Part shown: positions 18,160 through 25,875 of the stretch, one piece after another
Position numbering within the stretch: the stretch's first letter is position 1
Layout: every line of letters starts with the position of its first letter
Assembly (NCBI GenBank): GCA_049791475.1
Contig: JBAQZZ010000016.1
Coordinates: 1-64,000 of the forward strand
Length of the DNA stretch: 64,000 nucleotides
DNA from: CAXBID01 sp049791475
GTDB taxonomy: Bacteria; Bacteroidota; Bacteroidia; Flavobacteriales; Flavobacteriaceae
Reading direction: 5' to 3'
Position numbers and translations under genes: made by a program
The notes under the pieces: model-generated
What the model was told of the DNA's origin: nothing
Seen by the model: the letters and a program-made list of their open reading frames with translations, nothing else
The model's database searches: none

Positions 18160-18786
18160 ATGAAAAAAACAGTTCTTATCATTTTTGCTTCTTTTATAAT
18201 TTCAAACTGTTCTAGTACAAAAAACATCCGTAATAGTTCATTTTCAAAAGAAGAGAGCCAATTAGTTTTAAGTGCTAATAGTCTAGTGCCTATGCGCGTT
18301 TTTAAAATTACCAACAAAAAAGATTCACTTGTATTACGAACAAAAAGCAGTTATGTAAAAGCAAACCCAAATGATGTGGTTTTACAACAATTTGTTAAAC
18401 GGCTTTATGCTACAGTTAGAGATAGTATGTCTTTGGGTGTTGGTATTGCAGCACCTCAAGTTGGTGTTTTAAAAAATATTATTTGGGTACAACGTTTTGA
18501 TAAAGAAAACGTACCCTTTGAAGTGTACTTAAACCCAAAAATTGTAAAATACTCAAAAGAAAAACAAACTGTTAAAGAAGGTTGTTTATCTATACCCAAT
18601 AGATCTGACACCTTAAATAGTAGAGCGTTTACTATTAACATAGAATATGACACCATGCTAGCTGAACATAAAACTGAAACTATTGAAGGATTTACATCAG
18701 TTATATTTCAGCATGAAATAGATCATTTAAATGGTATTTTATATTTAGATCATTTAAAAAAAGAGGTTCGTGATGCTAAAAAGTAA
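18160..18786 (+). CDS. Peptide deformylase-like lipoprotein
   Basis: A 208-residue protein with a complete peptide deformylase active site: GVGIAAPQVG (motif 1), EGCLS (motif 2, metal Cys) and QHEIDHLNG (motif 3, two metal His and catalytic Glu). It differs from the housekeeping enzyme by an N-terminal hydrophobic leader ending in IISNC followed by Ser-Ser-Thr, a likely lipoprotein signal, plus about 20 linker residues. That would put the domain outside the cytoplasm, away from nascent chains. It follows rodA by 31 bases. It may act on other N-formyl peptides or serve a metal-dependent role in the envelope. A mis-set start does not explain the leader, because the Cys lies in frame just after a normal ATG. 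Confidence 0.82.
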   Translation: MKKTVLIIFASFIISNCSSTKNIRNSSFSKEESQLVLSANSLVPMRVFKITNKKDSLVLRTKSSYVKANPNDVVLQQFVKRLYATVRDSMSLGVGIAAPQVGVLKNIIWVQRFDKENVPFEVYLNPKIVKYSKEKQTVKEGCLSIPNRSDTLNSRAFTINIEYDTMLAEHKTETIEGFTSVIFQHEIDHLNGILYLDHLKKEVRDAKK

Positions 18787-18792
18787 ATAGTC

Positions 18793-19482
18793 TTAAAAAA
18801 ACTCTCGATACTGCATCACCCTAAAATCAAACGTGTTAAATTTTGGGCTTTTAGCTTTAAGTTGCTGGTAAAGCGGTATTCTACTTATTGAAATATTGGC
18901 AGCTCCAGAGCTTGAAGTTAGTGATACGGTTTTTATTGTTCTTTTCACCTCATGAGATTGTATAATTTTACTCGCAATTACAGGTAATTGGAATTGATGA
19001 ATTCTTGGAACTTCGTTTGAAACCAAATCCAATTTTAAATTATAGGTTTTTAAATGTTTTCTAAAAAAATATTCAGGGCCGTTTTTACTATTTCCGCCTG
19101 TAAATAATAAAGTATTTATATTCGGGAACTGGTTTAAATAATCTATGATATCTCTAAGTTTTACGTTATTCATTCCTAAATCGGAGGCATCAATTTTACT
19201 ACGCTCACAACTTGCTACAATATCGCAAACACCCATTTTACTTTGAATTAAAAACTGCTTTCTTTCTTCAATGGCTTCTTCTGAATTATCATAGCGGAAG
19301 TTCAAACCATGAATTTTATCTATAAATAACCAAAGCGAATTATAATAACTTCCATAACAAAAATTAACATCCTTTTCTAAAAGTTCTCCAATTGAAAAAC
19401 GTGGTGGTGGCAATGTGCCTACAATTAATTTTGTAGTTTCTTTTGTAATAAATGGTTTATATGGATGTTTATGTTTAAACAT
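18793..19482 (-). CDS. Uracil-DNA glycosylase superfamily protein
   Basis: A 229-residue protein with the uracil-DNA glycosylase fold. LIVGTLPPPRFS near residue 19 corresponds to the water-activating loop, NFCYGSYYNSLW near residue 40 to the base-pocket region, and LTSSSGAAN near residue 188 to the DNA-intercalating C-terminal loop. The family removes uracil or related lesions from DNA, and this group is Mug-like rather than Ung-like. It is convergent with the deformylase gene. Substrate range is not known. Confidence 0.78.
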   Translation of the reverse strand: MFKHKHPYKPFITKETTKLIVGTLPPPRFSIGELLEKDVNFCYGSYYNSLWLFIDKIHGLNFRYDNSEEAIEERKQFLIQSKMGVCDIVASCERSKIDASDLGMNNVKLRDIIDYLNQFPNINTLLFTGGNSKNGPEYFFRKHLKTYNLKLDLVSNEVPRIHQFQLPVIASKIIQSHEVKRTIKTVSLTSSSGAANISISRIPLYQQLKAKSPKFNTFDFRVMQYREFF

Positions 19483-19547
19483 GTTTTACTTGATTTTTAA
19501 GCTAAAATTCAGTATTTTAACTGAAAGATAAAAGTAAATTATTTATT

Positions 19548-19685
19548 ATGGGAAAAGGAGATAAAAAAACAAAACGAGGAAAAATAAATAGAGGTACTTT
19601 TGGAGCACGACGCCCTAGAATTAAAAAGAAACCATCTATAGAAAGCAAAATAAGTATAGGCAACAAGGCCAAAGCGAAGCAGTAG
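19548..19685 (+). CDS. 30S ribosomal protein Thx (bTHX)
   Basis: A 45-residue, highly basic protein starting MGKGDKKTKRGKINRGTFG, the hallmark of ribosomal protein Thx. In Thermus, Thx is a short peptide that sits in the head of the 30S subunit. Bacteroidota homologues carry a longer C-terminal basic tail as here. The ATG is preceded by an AT-rich leader and the stop lies 2 bases before the end of the next, convergent gene. It is easily missed by gene finders because of its size. Confidence 0.88.
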   Translation: MGKGDKKTKRGKINRGTFGARRPRIKKKPSIESKISIGNKAKAKQ

Positions 19686-19687
19686 AT

Positions 19688-20413
19688 TTATTTATTTTCA
19701 GATAATAATTTTTCAGCTTCAATAAAAGTTAAACGATACAAACGTCTATTTGGTTTTGTCATGTGCTCATATTCATCACAAATATCTTGTAATATTTCTG
19801 TGCCATCTGCTTTATTTTCTCTGCTCGACAAAAACTTAGCCAATACTAGGCGCTCTTCGTAAAAAGAATAACGTGTATCTATTTGTCTTAAATTAATTTC
19901 GGCAGCTTCAAAATCACCTAACTTCTCTAAAGCTAATCCATATAAAAACTGTGTTTTAGATTTTTTAAATTCTGGTTTATCTTTTACTTTTTCAGCATAC
20001 AAAATAGAATTCTTATAATCTTCAAGAGCAGAATATGTTTCTACCAACTTACTAATTACATAAAAGTTATTTTGCGATACATCATCCAAAGCTTCTAAAT
20101 AATGTATTAATGCATTATTATAATCTTTAATTTCAAGATAAGCATCTGCTAAATTAACTCTGTTTTGATAAGATTCTGAAAACTGAAGTTGCTTTTCTAA
20201 ATCGGTAATTTTTTTCGTTGGATTTATAATGTGATTGAATTCATTAGTTATTTTTTCAGCATCTTGTTTATTATACACTTGAGTTACCAAATAAATAATA
20301 CAACCAATTAGAGGAACAAAAAATATTAAAAACGCCCAATAATAGGAGTTTCTGTTTTTATACATGTGGTATAAACAATAGGCTTGAAAAGCTATGATGA
20401 GATAGTAATACAT
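19688..20413 (-). CDS. Membrane-anchored tetratricopeptide repeat protein
   Basis: A 241-residue protein. Two hydrophobic N-terminal helices (residues about 3-17 and 26-46) resemble a phospholipase D nuclease N-terminal-like membrane hairpin. After a short charged linker, about three TPR units follow, recognisable as NRVNLADAYLEIKDYNNALI, the next SALEDYKNSILYAEKV and YGLALEKLGDFEAAEIN. It probably acts as a membrane-tethered protein-interaction module. It starts 2 bases before the end of yaaA and shares its strand. No specific partner can be inferred. Confidence 0.75.
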   Translation of the reverse strand: MYYYLIIAFQAYCLYHMYKNRNSYYWAFLIFFVPLIGCIIYLVTQVYNKQDAEKITNEFNHIINPTKKITDLEKQLQFSESYQNRVNLADAYLEIKDYNNALIHYLEALDDVSQNNFYVISKLVETYSALEDYKNSILYAEKVKDKPEFKKSKTQFLYGLALEKLGDFEAAEINLRQIDTRYSFYEERLVLAKFLSSRENKADGTEILQDICDEYEHMTKPNRRLYRLTFIEAEKLLSENK

Positions 20414-20415
20414 AA

Positions 20416-21174
20416 TTACCTTATAAAAACTAAATCGTTGGGTTTTGACATGGGTTCGCTAAAGTTATACCCGCCGTAATTAAAACCTTTTAAATCGTCC
20501 ATAGATTTGGCATTTGTATCAACAACATATCGTGCCATTAAACCGCGAGCTTCTTTGGCAAAAAATGAAATTATTTTATATTTACCGTTTTTAAAATCTT
20601 TAAAATTTGCAGTAATTACTGGTACTTTTAATGCTTTAGTATCAACTGCTTTAAAATACTCGTTACTAGCTAAGTTTAAAAATAACTCATCATCTTCTAA
20701 TTCTTCATTTAAAGCTATTGTGATGTCTTTTTTCCAGAATTCATAAAGATTTTTTTTTCTACCAACGGGTAATTTCGTTCCCATTTCTAAACGATACGGC
20801 TGAATTAAATCGGTTGGTTTTAACACACCGTATAAACCCGATAAAATACGAACGGTATTTTGCAATGTTTCAATTTTTTCCTGTGGAATGGTGTAAGCAT
20901 CCAAGCCTCTGTATACATCGCCATTAAACGCATAAACAGCTGGTCGTGCATTTTCTGGAGTAAAAGGCACTTCCCAATCTTGATTGCGTTGATGATTTAA
21001 TTGTCCTAAAGCATCAGAAATACTCATGAGTTTTGATAAGCCTTTTGCTGATTTTGTTTTAAGCAGTTTATTTAAACGTTCCGATTGTTTTAAAAACTGT
21101 GCTTCTGTATATTGAGCCGTTGGTAATGGGCTTTCAAAATTGAGTGACTTTGCTGGTGATAATACTAATTTCAT
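20416..21174 (-). CDS. yaaA: Peroxide stress protein YaaA
   Basis: A 252-residue protein of the YaaA (DUF328) family. The start MKLVLSPAKSLNFE, the middle AVYAFNGDVYRGLDA and the late FFAKEARGLMARY are family signatures. In E. coli YaaA lowers free iron and limits Fenton damage during peroxide stress, and it binds DNA with a distinct fold. Length is normal. A TAAATTTG box and a dispersed palindromic repeat lie in its upstream region. Confidence 0.95.
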   Translation of the reverse strand: MKLVLSPAKSLNFESPLPTAQYTEAQFLKQSERLNKLLKTKSAKGLSKLMSISDALGQLNHQRNQDWEVPFTPENARPAVYAFNGDVYRGLDAYTIPQEKIETLQNTVRILSGLYGVLKPTDLIQPYRLEMGTKLPVGRKKNLYEFWKKDITIALNEELEDDELFLNLASNEYFKAVDTKALKVPVITANFKDFKNGKYKIISFFAKEARGLMARYVVDTNAKSMDDLKGFNYGGYNFSEPMSKPNDLVFIR

Positions 21175-21190
21175 GAATAATACTATTTTT

Positions 21191-21215
21191 TGTCATTCCC
21201 GCGAAGGCGGAAATC
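21191..21215. repeat. Dispersed short palindromic repeat, copy 1
   Basis: The sequence TGTCATTCCCGCGAAGGCGG with following AAATC forms a short hairpin (TTCCCGC and GGCGGAA arms). Related copies lie at 25373-25393 (opposite orientation) and 59252-59278. This copy is in the 5' leader of yaaA. Confidence 0.6.
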
Positions 21216-21233
21216 TCATATTTCTTTTATTTT

Positions 21234-21241
21234 CAAATTTA
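21234..21241 (-). promoter_or_regulatory. Candidate -7 box upstream of yaaA
   Basis: On the - strand the sequence reads TAAATTTG, a match to TAnnTTTG, 60 bases before the yaaA start. No -33 TTG is seen at the right distance. Confidence 0.35.
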
Positions 21242-21325
21242 CGATTACTAATTTACTTTAGAAATTTAAGATTAGAATTATTTGTGATGAGATTATAAAT
21301 GGAATTGATGTTGAAATTTAAAAAA

Positions 21326-21408
21326 CTTGACTTTGTAAAAAATTTCACCTAATTTCGTTTAACAGCTGATATAAAATATTAAAACGATTTCATGTCATTA
21401 AGGCATTA
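21326..21408 (+). repeat. Left-end module sequence shared with 39452-39533
   Basis: An 83-base AT-rich block that aligns with 39452-39533. Shared pieces in order are CTTGA-TTTGTAAAAA, TTTCA-CT, TTCGTTTAAC, GATATAA, ATTAAAACG, TCAT-TCAT and GCATT. Both copies lie directly upstream of a single accessory gene on the + strand. It may be the end of an integron-like or other cassette element, or a conserved leader. Confidence 0.6.
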
Positions 21409-21421
21409 CCTTTAATTGAAA

Positions 21422-21838
21422 ATGAGTATAGTTAAACTTCTTTATAAAATCTTAGGAATCAAACCAAATATGGGAAATGGGTCAGAATTAGACTTATTGT
21501 CTATAGGGCAGTTATGCTCAGTTTGCAGCAGACCTGCTGCAAAAATTGAAATTATTAGAGATAAAAACACTTCTGAACAAAGATGGAATCTAATATATTC
21601 AGGACCTGGTGGTAGTAATGGAAACGGTGATTTAATTAGTGAAGAAAGGAAAGAAAACCTCCTAACTCTATTCAAAAAGCCTTACAATTTACAAGAAATA
21701 AAAAAAGAGTTTTATGATATGGCTGGTTGTTGTTTGAAATGCGAAAAATTCTATTGTTCAACTCATTGGAATATTAGTGCAACAGGATACGGAAAATGTC
21801 CTGAAGGGCATGGACAATCATTAGACCCTCATTATTGA
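21422..21838 (+). CDS. Cys-rich hypothetical protein, probable zinc-binding
   Basis: A protein of about 138 residues with no family I recognise. Cysteines come in groups: CSVC near residue 34, GCCLKCEKFYC near residue 105, and a late GKC followed by PEGHG, with His in STHWN. This looks like one or two zinc sites. No signal peptide is present. I prefer the ATG at 21422 to a TTG two codons earlier. It sits alone between yaaA and rluD, flanked by module end sequences at 21326-21408 and 21861-21926, and may be cargo of a gene cassette. Confidence 0.65.
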   Translation: MSIVKLLYKILGIKPNMGNGSELDLLSIGQLCSVCSRPAAKIEIIRDKNTSEQRWNLIYSGPGGSNGNGDLISEERKENLLTLFKKPYNLQEIKKEFYDMAGCCLKCEKFYCSTHWNISATGYGKCPEGHGQSLDPHY

Positions 21839-21860
21839 AGCAGGAAAAAATAGAAACTAA

Positions 21861-21926
21861 AGGTAACACGGTGTCTATAATTAATTGCTTGAGGCTGTGT
21901 GTACTCGGAAAATCCTTCGGATTTCC
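21861..21926 (+). repeat. Right-end module sequence with hairpin
   Basis: A stretch after the Cys-rich gene holds AACACGGTGTCTATAATTAA followed by TTGCTT, then a hairpin of GGAAAATCC (21907-21915), loop TTC and GGATTTCC (21919-21926). The order resembles 40123-40215, where AACACC, TAATTGCT and a GATTTTCC-TTC-GGAAAATC hairpin occur. The 21.9 kb copy looks degenerate and lacks an obvious terminal core site. Confidence 0.5.
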
Positions 21927-21993
21927 CTAACGTTCGGTTTCCTTTTACTAAATTAACCTGTAGCCATATTTCAGGACAAGACACTTCTAAAAA

Positions 21994-23049
21994 TCACTCC
22001 AATTCCTGATGCTTCGAATAGGTTTTCCACTTTTCAATACACTGTTTCATATCATCTGGAACTGGCGTTTCAAAACTCATAAACTTTCCCGTTTTTGGGT
22101 GTACAAAGCCTAAGGTTTTAGCGTGTAAGGCTTGCCGTGGTAAAACTTTAAAACAATTATCTACAAACTGTTTATATTTAGTAAATGTGGTACCTTTTAA
22201 AACACGTTCGCCACCGTAGCGCTCATCGTTAAACAAGGTATGCCCTATATGTTTCATGTGCACGCGTATTTGGTGCGTGCGACCTGTTTCAAGTTTACAA
22301 GACACTAAAGTGACGTAACCCAAACGCTCTAAAACTTTGTAATGCGTAACGGCAGGTTTACCTTTATCGGCGGCGTCATCTAAAAAAACAGTGTTTTGTA
22401 ATCGGTTTTTAGGATGACGACCAATGTTACCTTCAATAGTGCCTTCGTCTTCTTCCATATTTCCCCAAACAATAGCCACATATTCGCGTTCGCTAGTTTT
22501 ATTGGCAAACTGCAACGATAAATGGGCCATAGCTTGTTCGGTTTTTGCAACCACTAAAAGTCCGCTAGTATCTTTATCAATTCTATGTACTAAACCTGGA
22601 CGCTCGCTAGAGTTGTTAGGTAAATTATCAAACCTGTAAATTAAGGCATTAATAAGCGTTCCTGAATAGTTTCCGTGACCTGGATGCACAACCATTCCTG
22701 GAGGTTTATTTACTACTAAAAGCGTATCGTCTTCATAAACCACATCAATATCAATATCCTCACCAACCAATAAATTTTCAAATGGCGGATGCGCAAATAA
22801 TACACGAATAGAATCAAAGGGTTTTACTTTATAGTTTGATTTTACAGCAACGTCATTTACAAAAATACTTCCATCTTTTGCTGCAGCCTGAATTTTATTT
22901 CGGGTGGCATTTTCAATAAAATTCATTAAATATTTATCGATTCGAAGTGGTGTTTGCCCTTTATCTACCGTAAATGCATGATGCTCGTAAAGGTTGTCTT
23001 GGTCTGGTAATTGCGGTGTATAATCGTCCATATTATGGTCGGTTACCAT
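21994..23049 (-). CDS. rluD: RluA/RluD family 23S rRNA pseudouridine synthase
   Basis: A 351-residue pseudouridine synthase. An S4 RNA-binding domain occupies residues about 28-90 (RIDKYLMNFIENATRNKIQ). The catalytic loop HRIDKDTSG near residue 155 holds the essential Asp. GRTHQIRVHMKHIGH is the late family motif. RluD-type enzymes modify helix 69 of 23S rRNA. The ATG at 23049 overlaps the upstream PASTA gene by 17 bases; a second ATG at 23031 would just clear it and is equally plausible. RluD versus another RluA subgroup is judged by length and the S4 domain. Confidence 0.88.
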   Translation of the reverse strand: MVTDHNMDDYTPQLPDQDNLYEHHAFTVDKGQTPLRIDKYLMNFIENATRNKIQAAAKDGSIFVNDVAVKSNYKVKPFDSIRVLFAHPPFENLLVGEDIDIDVVYEDDTLLVVNKPPGMVVHPGHGNYSGTLINALIYRFDNLPNNSSERPGLVHRIDKDTSGLLVVAKTEQAMAHLSLQFANKTSEREYVAIVWGNMEEDEGTIEGNIGRHPKNRLQNTVFLDDAADKGKPAVTHYKVLERLGYVTLVSCKLETGRTHQIRVHMKHIGHTLFNDERYGGERVLKGTTFTKYKQFVDNCFKVLPRQALHAKTLGFVHPKTGKFMSFETPVPDDMKQCIEKWKTYSKHQELE

Positions 23050-23587
23050 TACCTAAAACTAAATCTATAACTGATGTTTTAGCCAACTCATCACCTTCGT
23101 TTATCGTTTTTCCTTTATGAGTCATTTTAAGTACTAAATCTTTACCAATATTGTTTACGTAAGTCAGTTTTCCTACTTTAAAGCCTAAAGCTTCCAAAGT
23201 TGGTTTCGCTTGTCTGAATGTTTTTTCTTTTAAATCGGGAACACCAATTTTTCGATAACCAGACGGATTAAGCGTAATGTATATTTTTCTATTCTCTTTA
23301 ACTTTTTCTCCTGCTGGTGGCTCTTGTTCAATAACCGAAAACTTTGGATAATCTGGATTATAATTTGCAGAATCTTGTATTTGCATTACCAACTTATTCT
23401 CTTTTAATGCTATTTGAGCAACACTTATAGATTTTCCAGTTAAATCTGGAACAGTTTCAAATTCACCATGATTTGTTGATATATTTAACCATTTTAGCAT
23501 AATAAAACTCAATACAACAATGGCTACAATTGCTAATAAAATTTGTTTCAAAAAGGTTTTACTGCTTAAAAATTTTATGATGCTCAT
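23033..23587 (-). CDS. PASTA domain membrane protein
   Basis: A 184-residue protein with an N-terminal membrane helix (residues about 14-32) and a periplasmic part of about two PASTA domains. The repeats begin TVPDLTGKSISVAQIAL and GVPDLKEKTFRQAKPTLEAL, the usual P-[DN]-[LV]-x-G pattern. PASTA domains bind peptidoglycan fragments or muropeptides in other bacteria. It is co-transcribed with rluD, and ddl lies divergently upstream, so a cell-wall link is reasonable but indirect. Confidence 0.85.
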   Translation of the reverse strand: MSIIKFLSSKTFLKQILLAIVAIVVLSFIMLKWLNISTNHGEFETVPDLTGKSISVAQIALKENKLVMQIQDSANYNPDYPKFSVIEQEPPAGEKVKENRKIYITLNPSGYRKIGVPDLKEKTFRQAKPTLEALGFKVGKLTYVNNIGKDLVLKMTHKGKTINEGDELAKTSVIDLVLGNGNRP

Positions 23588-23606
23588 GTATAGAATTTTG
23601 ATTACG

Positions 23607-23614
23607 CAAATATA
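23607..23614 (-). promoter_or_regulatory. Candidate -7 box for the PASTA-rluD operon
   Basis: The - strand reads TATATTTG, matching TAnnTTTG, 20 bases before the start codon of the PASTA protein gene. A TTG lies 26 bases further upstream, somewhat far for a -33 box. Confidence 0.4.
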
Positions 23615-23722
23615 TAAAAACAGAACTGTTTTTTCTTTTGCAATATATATGATATTTTAGCTTAACTAATAATAGGTACGTTTTATTGTAGGTTTTTAGA
23701 TTGATATTTAATTAATTCATTT

Positions 23723-24700
23723 TTGATGAAAAAAAATATTGCCATTATTATGGGTGGATATTCAAGCGAATATCAAATTTCTTTAAAAAGCGGGCAGGTT
23801 GTTTTTGAAACACTAGACCCCTCAAAATACAATGCTTTTAGAATTCATATTTTTAAAGATAAATGGGTGTATGTTGATGAGAGTGACACTGAATATCCCA
23901 TTGATAGAAATGATTTCTCCATTAATATAGATAGTTATAAAGTTACTTTTGATTGTGTGTTTAACGCCATACACGGCTCTCCCGGTGAAGATGGTTTTAT
24001 GCAAGCCTACCTTAAATTATTAAATATACCACAAACTAGCTGCAATATGTATCAAGCCAGTTTAACGTTTAATAAACGAGATTGCTTAAGTGTTTTGAAA
24101 CCTTATGGTATAAAAACTGCTGAATCGTTTTATTTAAATTTAGGTGATAACATAAATGAAAATAGTATAATAGAGAAAGTGGGCTTACCCTGTTTTGTTA
24201 AAGCTAATAAGGCTGGAAGTAGTTTTGGAATAACTAAAGTACATAAAAAAGAAGATTTACAAAACGCTATAAATGTGGCTTTTAAAGAAGATGACGAGAT
24301 TATAATTGAATCATTTTTAGATGGCACCGAAGTGTCTGTAGGTGTTATAAAATACAAAGGAGAAACTAAAGTACTACCCATCACAGAAATTGTTTCTGAA
24401 AATGATTTCTTCGATTATGAAGCAAAATACTTAGGAAAATCTCAAGAAATAACACCTGCACGGTTAACAAAAGAGCAAGAAAGTAAAGTTAATACTATGG
24501 CTCAAAAAATTTACGACGTTTTAAAAATGACGGGGTTTAGTAGAAGTGAGTTTATTTTTAAAGATGGCGAACCACATTTATTAGAAATGAATACCGTACC
24601 TGGTTTAACCCGAGAAAGTATTTTACCGCAACAAGCTGCTGCTGCAGGAATTAGCATGAGTGACTTATTTGATAATGCGATTGAAGAGGTGCTTAAATAG
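23723..24700 (+). CDS. ddl: D-alanine--D-alanine ligase
   Basis: A 325-residue ATP-grasp ligase that makes the D-Ala-D-Ala dipeptide for peptidoglycan. The N-terminal IIMGGYSSEYQISLKSG is the family start signature. NAIHGSPGEDG near residue 84, CFVKANKAGSSFGITKV near residue 157 (nucleotide binding) and LLEMNTVPGLTRES near residue 288 (metal-binding Glu and Asn) are intact. It is divergent from the PASTA gene. Confidence 0.96.
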   Translation: MMKKNIAIIMGGYSSEYQISLKSGQVVFETLDPSKYNAFRIHIFKDKWVYVDESDTEYPIDRNDFSINIDSYKVTFDCVFNAIHGSPGEDGFMQAYLKLLNIPQTSCNMYQASLTFNKRDCLSVLKPYGIKTAESFYLNLGDNINENSIIEKVGLPCFVKANKAGSSFGITKVHKKEDLQNAINVAFKEDDEIIIESFLDGTEVSVGVIKYKGETKVLPITEIVSENDFFDYEAKYLGKSQEITPARLTKEQESKVNTMAQKIYDVLKMTGFSRSEFIFKDGEPHLLEMNTVPGLTRESILPQQAAAAGISMSDLFDNAIEEVLK

Positions 24701-24764
24701 CCGTAGTTATCAATTCCAGTATTTAATAAACACTTATTTTTAAACACAAACTAAACCAAAACTT

Positions 24765-25370
24765 ATGATTTTTTACGGCACAAATTCCTCTAGATTAAAA
24801 AATGGACAACTACCAAATGTAACTTGCCCTAGTTGTGAAAACCAAACCTCAATGACATATAACGTTTTTGGAAAATATGCTTACATTTATTGGATTCCAC
24901 TTTTTCCAATGGGAAAAGTAAACGTTTTAGAATGCAACCATTGCAAGCGCACCTATAAACTAAAAGAACTACCAGAACAAATTCAACGTAAATTTCAAAC
25001 CGAAAAACATACTGGTATTCCGTTTTTACATTTTAGTGGTTTAGCTATTATTTTATTGGTTATTGCCTATTTTTCATATTCGGGCTCTAAGCATAAAGAA
25101 GATAAGGCAGAATTTATAAAAGCCCCTTCAGTTGGAGATATTTACTCCCTCCCTTCTTCATCAAAAGGACAATACACAACTATGAAAGTAACTAGTATAA
25201 CTAACGATAGTGTTTACTTTATACTTAATGATTACGAAATTGCTAAAAAAAGTGCTATCTATAAAATAGATAAAGCAGCTAACTATACTAATTACATTGA
25301 AGGTTATACTAAAGAAGAAATAGTATCTTTATATGATGATAAAACTATTTTTAATATAGATAGAGAGTAA
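24765..25370 (+). CDS. Zinc-ribbon membrane protein, function unknown
   Basis: A 201-residue protein. An N-terminal zinc ribbon is formed by CPSC (near residue 21) and CNHC (near residue 58), with an aromatic segment YIYWIPLFPMGK between them. One membrane helix follows at about residues 84-102, then a roughly 95-residue soluble domain without a recognised family. The same zinc-ribbon start is seen in many small bacterial membrane proteins of unknown role. It lies between ddl and coaD. Confidence 0.72.
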   Translation: MIFYGTNSSRLKNGQLPNVTCPSCENQTSMTYNVFGKYAYIYWIPLFPMGKVNVLECNHCKRTYKLKELPEQIQRKFQTEKHTGIPFLHFSGLAIILLVIAYFSYSGSKHKEDKAEFIKAPSVGDIYSLPSSSKGQYTTMKVTSITNDSVYFILNDYEIAKKSAIYKIDKAANYTNYIEGYTKEEIVSLYDDKTIFNIDRE

Positions 25371-25372
25371 AA

Positions 25373-25393
25373 AGATTCCTGTCTTCGCAGGAA
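25373..25393. repeat. Dispersed short palindromic repeat, copy 2
   Basis: AGATTCCTGTCTTCGCAGGA plus one A is the reverse-orientation counterpart of the repeat at 21191-21215 (compare TTCCTGCGAAGACAGGAATC with ATTCCCGCGAAGGCGGAAAT). It forms a TTCCTG/CAGGAA hairpin and lies between the zinc-ribbon gene and coaD. Confidence 0.55.
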
Positions 25394-25409
25394 AGCCAAA
25401 AATAAATCA

Positions 25410-25865
25410 ATGAAACGAGCTATTTTCCCAGGATCTTTTGATCCATTAACATTAGGACATTACGATATTATAAAACGTGGTGTTACCCTTTTTGATGAAA
25501 TTATTGTAGCTATTGGTGTAAATGCTGATAAAAAATATATGTTCTCGCTTGATGAGCGTAAACGTTTTATTGAAAAAGCTTTTGCTAATGAACCCAAAGT
25601 AAAAGTTATGACCTATAAAGGTTTAACCGTAGATTTTTGTAAAGAAATTGAAGCCGAATTCATATTAAGAGGCTTAAGAAACCCAGCCGATTTTGAGTTT
25701 GAAAAAGCCATTGCACATACCAACAGGCATTTATCAACCATTGAAACTGTTTTCCTTTTAACTGCTGCACGCACCTCTTTTATAGCGTCTTCCATAGTGC
25801 GCGATGTGATTAGAAATAATGGTGATTACACAAAGTTGGTTCCAGATAGTGTACGCGTCAAATAA
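25410..25865 (+). CDS. coaD: Pantetheine-phosphate adenylyltransferase
   Basis: A 151-residue enzyme that transfers AMP to 4'-phosphopantetheine in CoA synthesis. The nucleotidyltransferase motif is FPGSFDPLTLGH near residue 6, with the T-x-G-H signature. LRGLRNPADFEFE near residue 87 and the late RTSFIASSIVRDV segment match the family. Length is normal. Confidence 0.97.
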   Translation: MKRAIFPGSFDPLTLGHYDIIKRGVTLFDEIIVAIGVNADKKYMFSLDERKRFIEKAFANEPKVKVMTYKGLTVDFCKEIEAEFILRGLRNPADFEFEKAIAHTNRHLSTIETVFLLTAARTSFIASSIVRDVIRNNGDYTKLVPDSVRVK

Positions 25866-25875
25866 TTATTAATAC

